DNA from: CAZJHD01 sp964545855 | Lineage (GTDB): Bacteria; Planctomycetota; UBA1135; JACQFD01 | NCBI GenBank assembly: GCA_964545855.1 | Contig: CAZJHD010000031.1 | Coordinates: forward strand, 1 to 48,623 | Length of the DNA stretch: 48,623 nt | Direction of reading: 5' to 3' | In this document: piece after piece, positions 42,662-48,623 of the stretch | How the letters are laid out: each line of letters starts with the position of its first letter | How positions within the stretch are numbered: position 1 is the stretch's first letter | Program-made: the position numbers and the translations under genes | Notes under the pieces: generated by a model | Database searches by the model: none | Told to the model about the DNA's origin: nothing | The model's input: only the letters and a program-made list of their open reading frames with translations

Positions 42662-44608
42662 TCAGGACCCTGCCACGAAGCCGAGCTGGGCGGCCTCCGC
42701 GCCGACGTAGTTGAAGTCGGCGGAGAGCCGCGCGAACCAGGGCAGCTCGTCGCCGTCGGCGAGTCGGCCGAGGGCGTCGGCGGCGGCGGCGCGGCCCGCG
42801 GTGGCGGGCGCCGTCAGCAGCGCGAGGAGGGGATCGATGGCGCGGGCGTCTCCCACGAGGCCGAGGGCCGCGGCGACGGCGGCCTGGGAGCTGCTCCGTC
42901 CCGAGTTCCGGTCGGCGACGTGCGCCAGGAGCTTGCCCGTCACGCTCGCATCGCCGGTGAGCGCGAGACCCACGGCCGTCTGCGACAGGACCCAGGGCTG
43001 GCGCAGGGAGGCGTCGATCACCTCCGCGAGGTCCTTGCGCGCCTCGGCCGCCGGGAGGAGGCCGAGGGCGAGGGGGAAGTAGCCGCGGAGCGACTCGTCG
43101 CGCGTCTTCCCGAGCCAGCGGCGGATCTCCGGCGCGGCCGCTCCGTGGCGGCGAAGACCGAGAGCGAGCGCGACGGCCGCGGCGTGCTCGGGGTCGCGCA
43201 GGCTCGCGAGGTGCTCGAGGAGCGCGTCGGCCACGGCGTCCGCGGGAGGAGCCACGGCCCGTCGGCCCTTCGCGAGGCTCGCCGCGGGCACCACGTCGCT
43301 GTCGACGGCGCCGCGGCGGCTGCGCTCGAACTGCGAGACGCCGAGGGCGATCGCGGCCCACGCGCGCAGCATGCTGCGCGACTTGCCGAAGGTGGCGCGC
43401 TCGAGGAGGCGCTTCTCGATCGCGCCGCCGGCGGGCTCGTCGGCCGCGATCTCTCCCAGCGCGAGGAGCGCGAAGCCCGCCGCCTCGGCGTTGCGGCCGA
43501 CGTCGGCCACGAGCGCTTCGAGCGCGGCGATCACGTCCGGCGCGTGCGACTCGCCGAGCCGCGCGAGCTTCCCGAGCGCCGTCGCGTAGCCGGGCACGAC
43601 CCGCCGGTCGACGTCCTTCGAGTCGCGCAGCCGCTCCATCAGGATCGACGCGTAGCGCTGCCGCTCGGGTGGGGGCGCGTGCTGGAGGAGGCGCGCGATC
43701 GCGACGGGGACCTGCCCGAGCACGCGCACGTCGTTCGGACCCGCCTTCGACTCCCATCGCTGCAGCGCGAGCGCCGAGTCTCCCGTGGGATCGGGGAGCA
43801 GCCCGAGCGCGACGACCGTCGCGAGGGGGAGATCCTTCCGGGGCGTCGGGCGCATCCCCTCGCCTTCGAGCCACGCGACGAGGCCGGCGCGGATGCGCGC
43901 GTGGTGGTGCGGATTGCGGGTGCCCGAGCCGAGCACGCCGAGCGCGTAGCCGGCGACGGGCCGCAGACGCCAGGGGACCTCGGGGCTCTTGCACAGGGCC
44001 GCGCCCGCGTCCGTCGCGCCGTGGATCGCGAGCAGCGGCGCGATGCAGCTCGGCGCGCCGAGGATGCCGAGGGCCAGCACCGCCGCCTCGGCGACCCGCT
44101 GGTCCCGATCCGCGACGAAGCTCTCGAGGACGGGCTGGATCGCCGCCGCGTCGGAGCGCGCGCGCGCGAGCGCGACGAGGCAGATGGCCTCGAGATCCCC
44201 GTTGGAGCTCTCCTTCAATGCCGCCAGGAGAGCGGGCGTCGCGCGCCGCTGCAGGCTCTCCTCGGCGTCCGCGAGGCCGAGAGTGCGCGGCGTGAGCGGC
44301 GCCGGAGCCGAGAGCAGCAGGGTCGACAGGTTCTGCCGCAGGTCGAGGAAGCGCTCCCGGTTCACCTCCCACCAGAAGCGCCAGGAGTCCGTCGCGGCGC
44401 TCGCGCCCGTGGAGCCCGTGACGGGGCCGATGGGGATCGGGCAGCCCGGCAGGACCGGGAATCCTCCCGGCGTGATGGGGCTCGGGCCGGGGATCCCCGT
44501 CGGGACGCTCGGGCCCGCCGGCGCCGGTCCGTCGCACTGCGCGAGAGCGATGCCCGGGGGAGCGAGGAGCGGGAGCAGCGCGAGAAGGAGGCTTCGGTCG
44601 CGGCGCAT
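42662..44608 (-). CDS. Secreted HEAT-repeat protein (paralog 1)
   Basis: 648 aa with a Sec signal peptide (RRDRSLLLALLPLLAPPG, cleavage near ALAQ), a Pro/Gly-rich spacer (GIPGPSPITPGGFPVLPG) and a long array of HEAT/PBS-lyase-like helical repeats (EAAVLALGILG, LRPVAGYALGVLG, AAGFALLALGEI, AVAAALGLVGD). Two short blocks frame the array: SWRFWWEVNRERFLDLR before it and LPWFARLSADFNYVG at the end; both are shared with the next gene. Such arrays are protein-interaction scaffolds. The blocks suggest a specific partner, unknown. Upstream of the ATG at 44608 (23 bp) is a copy of the palindromic element. Confidence 0.85.
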   Translation of the reverse strand: MRRDRSLLLALLPLLAPPGIALAQCDGPAPAGPSVPTGIPGPSPITPGGFPVLPGCPIPIGPVTGSTGASAATDSWRFWWEVNRERFLDLRQNLSTLLLSAPAPLTPRTLGLADAEESLQRRATPALLAALKESSNGDLEAICLVALARARSDAAAIQPVLESFVADRDQRVAEAAVLALGILGAPSCIAPLLAIHGATDAGAALCKSPEVPWRLRPVAGYALGVLGSGTRNPHHHARIRAGLVAWLEGEGMRPTPRKDLPLATVVALGLLPDPTGDSALALQRWESKAGPNDVRVLGQVPVAIARLLQHAPPPERQRYASILMERLRDSKDVDRRVVPGYATALGKLARLGESHAPDVIAALEALVADVGRNAEAAGFALLALGEIAADEPAGGAIEKRLLERATFGKSRSMLRAWAAIALGVSQFERSRRGAVDSDVVPAASLAKGRRAVAPPADAVADALLEHLASLRDPEHAAAVALALGLRRHGAAAPEIRRWLGKTRDESLRGYFPLALGLLPAAEARKDLAEVIDASLRQPWVLSQTAVGLALTGDASVTGKLLAHVADRNSGRSSSQAAVAAALGLVGDARAIDPLLALLTAPATAGRAAAADALGRLADGDELPWFARLSADFNYVGAEAAQLGFVAGS

Positions 44609-44630
44609 GGTGTTCGTTCGAGGAGGTCGG

Positions 44631-44691
44631 AGAGGTTGTGAGGAGATCGCCGCAGCCGGCGGTCGCCCGGCGCCGATTCCTTCACGACCTC
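44631..44691 (+). repeat. REP/MITE-like palindromic element, copy 3 (short form)
   Basis: Ends gaggttgtgaggagatcg (44632-44649) and cgattccttcacgacctc (44674-44691) are an imperfect 22-bp inverted repeat with a 16-bp interior, so the transcript folds as a stem-loop. The left end is identical over 23 bp to 4762-4784. It lies between the two HEAT-repeat paralogs, 23 bp upstream of the start of paralog 1, where it could also affect expression. Confidence 0.75.
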
Positions 44692-44814
44692 GGAGAGGCT
44701 CCGAGCGTGAGGGGCGGCGCGTGCGGGCGGCCGCAACGACGGGCGGTTCGTGGAGTTCCCGGCGAGCGCGGAGTGCGGGAGCCTTCCTCGCGGCGGCGAT
44801 CCGCGCCGGGGCGC

Positions 44815-46857
44815 TCACACCTCCCAGATCAGGTCCATCAAGGACTCGACCATGCCGAGGTAGTTGAAGTCGACCGACAGGACCGCGTTCCACGGCACGA
44901 GGTCCTTGTCGCCGACGAGGCCGAGGGCCACGGCGGCGAAGGCGCGGGCGGACGTCGTGCGCTCGTGCTTCTCGTCGCGCAGGGCCGCCACGAGCGGCGT
45001 CACGGCCCGATGGTCTCCCACGTAGCCGAGGGCGTCGGCGACGGCCGATTGCACTCCGAAGGACGACGTGTCCCGGTCGTTCAGGATCGTGATGAGCGTC
45101 GGCACCACGGTCTTGTCGCCCATGAGCCCGAGCCCGATGGCGCACTGCTGGAAGACCTCGGGCCGGCGCAGGGAGCCCTTCGCCAGCTCCTGGAGGCGCG
45201 GCGCGAAGGACTTCGCCTCGAGCAGGCCGAGGGCGATGGCGAAGTAGCCCCGGAACGCGTCCGAGCGCACGTCCTCCAGGCGGTCGGCACAGGCCTGCGT
45301 CCCTTTCCCGTGGCGCCGCAGCGCGACGGCGATCGCGAAGGCGGAGCTCTGCTCCGCGTCCTTCAGGTCCGCCATGCGTCGCGCGAGCTCCTCGGAGATG
45401 CGCTCGTCGGCGGGTGCTGCCCCTTCGCTCCCGTGTCCGAAGCCGGAGATCCCGAGGGCGAGCGCCGCCCAGGAGCGCAGCGTCACGCGGCCGCCGCGCG
45501 CCAGCGCCTTCTCGAGGAGCCACTTCTCCACCGGGCCCCCGGGGCGCCCCGTGCCCGCGATCTGGCCGAGGGAGACGATCGCGAAGTAGGCGGCCTCGGG
45601 GATGCGGCCCAGGTCGACGTCGGCGCACGTCCGCAGCGCCTCCTCCACGATGGGCGCGAAGGGATCGTCGGACCGCGTGAGCGGCCCGAGGGCGAGCGTG
45701 ATCGCGGGCCGGATCTGCCGGTCGTTGCGCCCTCCCTCGCGGAGCCACTTCAGGAGCACGTCGACGGCCTTCTGCCGGTCGAGCGGGCTCGACGCGCGCA
45801 GCGAGCGCGCGACGGATCCGGGCACGTGGGAGGCCGCCACGGGATCGGCGTCGCGCAGCGCCGGGAACGCCGCCAGGAGCTTCGCGGCGCCGGCGCCGGA
45901 CGGATCGGGGACGAGCCCGAGCGCGATCACGGCGGCCACGGTCACGTCGCGCGACGCGGCGAAGCGCGTCTTCTCGCCGTGCACCACGCTCGAGAGCACC
46001 CACTGCGTCTGCGCGCGCGTCGAGGCCGCGTCGTCGCGGGCCGCCAGCAGGCCGAGTCCGTAGGCGGCGTGCGCGCGCATCCGGTCGGGCACTCCCCCTG
46101 CGCGGCCCGCGAGCTTGCGCCCCTCCTCCGTGTCGAGGAAGAGAGCGCGAAGCGGGACGAGGCACGTGCGGTCGCCGAGGATGCCGAGGGAGATCGCCGC
46201 GTTCTCGGCGACGGCCCGATTGCCCGACGCGAGCAGCGGCTCCAGCTGCGCCCGCGTCTCCTCCGGCTCCCAGCCGATCTTCGCCAGCGAGATCATGCAG
46301 GCGATCTGCACGAGCGGGTCCTTCTCGCCCGCCATCGCCGCCCGGAGCGCGGGGACGATCTCCTTGCCGATCTGCTCGTCCGTCGGACGGAGGGTCGACC
46401 CGGGGCGGCCGCCGCTCAGGAGCTCGTCGCCGCGCGACTGCGTCGAGATCCCGTCGGGCCGCAGCACCTTGCGGCGCAGCTTCAGGAAGCTCTCGCGGTT
46501 GAAGGCCCACCAGTAGCGCCACGACTCCAGGTTGGGGCCCGCGTCGATGCCGCCGGTCATGGGACCGATGGGCGCCGGAGCGCCGGGACCTCCCGGCGTC
46601 GGCGACGGAGTGACGGGTCCGCTCGGCGCGGGCCCCGGCGGACGCGGCGGGCTCGGCGCGTTCGGGCCCGTGGGGATTCCGTCGGGCGGCCCCGAGTACG
46701 GTCCCGGCGGCACGACGATCGGCGGTGTCGGAAGGTTCACCGGCGCGTGCCCTCCTCCGTGCGCCGCCGACGCCGTGGCGGGAACGGCGGCGCCCGCGAA
46801 GGCGCTGCCGGCGAGGATCGCGAGTCGGAGGGTTCGGACGAGCGCAGGATTCGGCAT
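44815..46857 (-). CDS. Secreted HEAT-repeat protein (paralog 2)
   Basis: 680 aa; signal peptide (LVRTLRLAILAGSAFAGAAV, cleavage near ASA), a Pro/Gly-rich linker (longer than in paralog 1) and the same helical repeat array: AENAAISLGILGD, AHAAYGLGLLAA, AAYFAIVSLGQIA, AFAAVALGLVGD. The block SWRYWWAFNRESFLKLRRKV and the final VPWNAVLSVDFNYLGM correspond to those in paralog 1, showing a tandem duplication with strong divergence elsewhere. The ATG at 46857 is supported by the signal peptide. It is divergent from the DUF4097 gene, 334 bp away, and 206 bp upstream of paralog 1. Confidence 0.85.
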   Translation of the reverse strand: MPNPALVRTLRLAILAGSAFAGAAVPATASAAHGGGHAPVNLPTPPIVVPPGPYSGPPDGIPTGPNAPSPPRPPGPAPSGPVTPSPTPGGPGAPAPIGPMTGGIDAGPNLESWRYWWAFNRESFLKLRRKVLRPDGISTQSRGDELLSGGRPGSTLRPTDEQIGKEIVPALRAAMAGEKDPLVQIACMISLAKIGWEPEETRAQLEPLLASGNRAVAENAAISLGILGDRTCLVPLRALFLDTEEGRKLAGRAGGVPDRMRAHAAYGLGLLAARDDAASTRAQTQWVLSSVVHGEKTRFAASRDVTVAAVIALGLVPDPSGAGAAKLLAAFPALRDADPVAASHVPGSVARSLRASSPLDRQKAVDVLLKWLREGGRNDRQIRPAITLALGPLTRSDDPFAPIVEEALRTCADVDLGRIPEAAYFAIVSLGQIAGTGRPGGPVEKWLLEKALARGGRVTLRSWAALALGISGFGHGSEGAAPADERISEELARRMADLKDAEQSSAFAIAVALRRHGKGTQACADRLEDVRSDAFRGYFAIALGLLEAKSFAPRLQELAKGSLRRPEVFQQCAIGLGLMGDKTVVPTLITILNDRDTSSFGVQSAVADALGYVGDHRAVTPLVAALRDEKHERTTSARAFAAVALGLVGDKDLVPWNAVLSVDFNYLGMVESLMDLIWEV

Positions 46858-47191
46858 CTCGGGACTCCCGTGGGATCGCCCGACAGGATCGGTGGTGGTG
46901 CAGTGCAGTCTTCGTGCCCGCGCGGTGGAGCGCTGCTCCTCGGCATCGGGAGCCCGGCGCCGAGGCCTTCGAATCGGCTCGTCGCGCCTGCCGCGGGGTC
47001 TCGGGATACCGGAAACGTCGCTGGAGGTCACGAACGCCGTCGCGGGTGCACGGGAGGGCCGCGATGTTCCGATCCGCACGGGAGCGAGTGATCGCGCACG
47101 CTCGCGCCTTCCGGGTATCGTGGCGAGCGGAAGGGCCGACCTCCCGCATCGCCCGAACCCGGCACGCTGGCCGGAGGACGATCTCGCGTCC
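46858..47191. other. Divergent intergenic region
   Basis: 334 bp between the divergent HEAT-repeat and DUF4097 genes. I see no convincing gene, RNA or repeat here; only short local repeats (ggtggtggtgcagtgcag near 46893). It probably holds two promoters, but no hexamers stand out. Confidence 0.5.
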
Positions 47192-48502
47192 ATGAAGCTC
47201 GCACACGTCTCTCGCGGCGCGATCGCGCCGGCGCTCCTCGCCGCGGCCAGTCTCCTCTCCTGCACGCACCACGGCGTTGCCCTTCGCATCGACGGGCTCG
47301 ACCTGCGCGAGGAGGCGTCTCGAACCGATCGGGTCGCGCTCGACCTCCGCGCCGGCGAGACGCTCGACGTGGAGACGACCTTCGGATCGATCGACGTGGA
47401 GGCCACGACGTCGGGGGATCCCGAGGCCGTCGCCGAGCTCTCGGTGCGGGCGCCGTCGGCGGAGCAAGCGCAGGAGGCCCTGGCCCGCCAGACGCTCGCC
47501 GCCGAACGGACGAGCACGGGCGTGCGCGTGCGGATCGTCGGCGAGCCGCTGCAAGTCGACTCGGGGGGCTCCCGCGTCGTCCTCGCGCCGCGCGTGGCCC
47601 TGCGGGTCCTCGTGCCGCCGGGGTGCAGCCTCCAGGCGGTCACCTCCTCGGGGTCGATCGACGCGCGCGGCCCCTTCGCGTCGGCGAGAGTCGAGTCGGG
47701 CTTCGGCTCCGTCGAGATCGCGCGAGTCGACGGCGACGTGCGCGCCGGCTCCCGCTCGGGCTCCGTGACGCTCGAGGCCGTGAACGCCGGACGCGTGGAG
47801 GCGACGAGCCAGTTCGGCGCCATCGCCGTGACGGCGATCCGCGCGGAGGATCTGATCGTCGACACGAAGTCGGGCAGCGTCGACGCGACGGACGTGGAGG
47901 CCGCGTCGGCGAAGCTCCGCTCCAACTTCGGCTCGATCGAGGTGACCCGTTTCCGCGGAGACCTCGAGGCGAAGACCTCCTCCGGGAAGATCCGCCTGCT
48001 CGACGCCTCCGGCGGGCGGGCCGACCTCCACTCGGGCTTCGGCTCGATCTCCGTCGACCGCAGCCGGTCGGCCCTGCGCGCCGACACGTCGAGCGGGTCC
48101 ATCGAGGTCGCCGGCAGCGAAGGGGCCCTCGACCTCGAGAGCCGCTTCGGGAGCGTCCGCGTGGAGGGCGTCGTGACGGCGCTCCGGGCGAAGACGAGCT
48201 CCGGGAAGGTGAACGTCGTCTGCCGCGAGGGCAGCACGGCGATCTCCGACTGGTCGCTCGAGTCGGGCTTCGGCTCCGTCGAGCTGGCGCTCCCGGAGGG
48301 ATTCGCCTGCACCGTCGACGCCTCCACCTCCTTCGGCACCGCTTCGAGCGACATCGCCGTCGGAACGCCCCTCGCCGAGGCGGAGGAAGGCAGCGCGCGC
48401 GACCGGTCGAAGGCGCTCCGCGGCGCGCTCCACGGAGGCGGGCCGACCGTCAAGCTCCGCTCGGCGAGCGGCTCGGTTCGGATCCGCGCGTCGCGCCCCT
48501 GA
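47192..48502 (+). CDS. DUF4097-type beta-helix lipoprotein
   Basis: 436 aa lipoprotein (lipobox SLLSC, Cys at 23). The body is a DUF4097-like right-handed beta-helix made of repeats of about 36-40 residues, alternating two motifs: TSSGSIDARG/TKSGSVDATD/TSSGKIRLLD/TSSGSIEVAG and SGFGSVEIAR/SQFGAIAVTA/SNFGSIEVTR/SGFGSISVDR/SRFGSVRVEG. At least nine turns are visible from about 140 to 380. Family members sit on the cell surface or in the periplasm, often near anti-sigma factors, but no regulator is seen here. The ATG at 47192 is supported by the signal peptide; longer frames upstream are not. Confidence 0.85.
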   Translation: MKLAHVSRGAIAPALLAAASLLSCTHHGVALRIDGLDLREEASRTDRVALDLRAGETLDVETTFGSIDVEATTSGDPEAVAELSVRAPSAEQAQEALARQTLAAERTSTGVRVRIVGEPLQVDSGGSRVVLAPRVALRVLVPPGCSLQAVTSSGSIDARGPFASARVESGFGSVEIARVDGDVRAGSRSGSVTLEAVNAGRVEATSQFGAIAVTAIRAEDLIVDTKSGSVDATDVEAASAKLRSNFGSIEVTRFRGDLEAKTSSGKIRLLDASGGRADLHSGFGSISVDRSRSALRADTSSGSIEVAGSEGALDLESRFGSVRVEGVVTALRAKTSSGKVNVVCREGSTAISDWSLESGFGSVELALPEGFACTVDASTSFGTASSDIAVGTPLAEAEEGSARDRSKALRGALHGGGPTVKLRSASGSVRIRASRP

Positions 48503-48623
48503 CGGGGGCGCCGAGACGCGGCAGGACGCGCGCGAGGAGGCCGCGCCACAGCGCCACGTCGTCGCCGCCGAGGCAGGCGCGCTCGAGCTGCGCGCGCAGG
48601 CGCGCGCGGATCCGCGCGGAGCG
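48450..48623 (-). CDS. Possible 3' end of a minus-strand gene (partial)
   Basis: On the minus strand a frame runs in from the right edge and ends at TGA (48452-48450). It reads RIRARLRAQLERACLGGDD and then VALWRGLLARVLPRLGAP, a helical, gene-like sequence. It overlaps the 3' end of the DUF4097 gene by 53 bp. The other minus-strand frames here give Arg/Ala low-complexity protein. There is too little sequence for a family call, and it may be chance. Confidence 0.3.
   Translation of the reverse strand, partial: RSARIRARLRAQLERACLGGDDVALWRGLLARVLPRLGAPVRGATRGSEPSRSPSGA

Noticed and set aside
42662..48433. Very long antisense open frame across the HEAT-repeat and DUF4097 region (over 1900 codons)
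   Set aside because: It is the HEAT-repeat gene extended backward through overlapping, composition-driven open sequence. Upstream of 44608 the translation is Arg/Gly low complexity, and true genes with signal peptides lie in other frames.

Overview
The window is very GC-rich DNA (by eye about 70% G+C) with tightly packed genes, frequent 4-bp stop/start overlaps (GTGA, TTGA, ATGA) and many GTG or TTG starts. The gene content points to a deep-branching, marine or soil-type Planctomycetota. The clues are large secreted proteins with Ig-like, FG-GAP or HEAT repeats, a zinc-ribbon/TM/HEATH metalloprotease-like protein, a tandem pair of M16-like proteins, a degenerate sulfatase and a DUF4097 lipoprotein. 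This placement is an inference from gene content; there is no rRNA or other phylogenetic marker here.

Layout. 1-4740: a glycine-rich Ig-like lipoprotein and an amidohydrolase, flanked by near-identical 50-bp inverted repeats (1-50 and 4762-4811). 5129-6924: translationally coupled NrnA-type DHH phosphoesterase and metallophosphoesterase. 6944-10558: two secreted repeat/propeller proteins. The first has a strong ribosome binding site and ATG at 7036, followed at once by a 7-bp tandem repeat that leaves the body of the gene out of frame, which suggests phase variation. 10560-11462 (-): proline dehydrogenase. 11569-17879: a five-gene overlapping operon (CutA, SLC13 transporter, dead sulfatase-like lipoprotein, two multi-pass membrane proteins), followed by the zinc-ribbon metalloprotease-like gene. 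19915-23327 (-): two M16-family proteins that both lack the zinc motif. 23471-25191: a secreted hypothetical protein and a small helical protein. 25218-28177 (-): subtilisin-like protease and thioredoxin reductase, divergent from a 1-Cys-type peroxiredoxin and a DUF2203 protein (28377-29500).

29613-41165 is the most notable region: a compact four-gene operon encoding an Eco57I-like adenine methyltransferase (1349 aa), an SMC/RloC-like ATPase with a CxxC hook (859 aa), a DUF4062-HATPase-winged-helix protein (521 aa) and a PLD-domain SNF2/DEAH helicase (1111 aa). It reads as an anti-phage or restriction-type defence island. The helicase-methylase-ATPase core recalls the catalogued Hma class and parts of DISARM, but the DUF4062-HATPase fourth gene makes the set unusual.

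41222-48623: a lipoprotein and tRNA-Arg(UCG) on the minus strand, a second lipoprotein, two tandem paralogous secreted HEAT-repeat proteins separated by another copy of the inverted-repeat element, a DUF4097 lipoprotein, and possibly the 3' end of a further minus-strand gene at the right edge.
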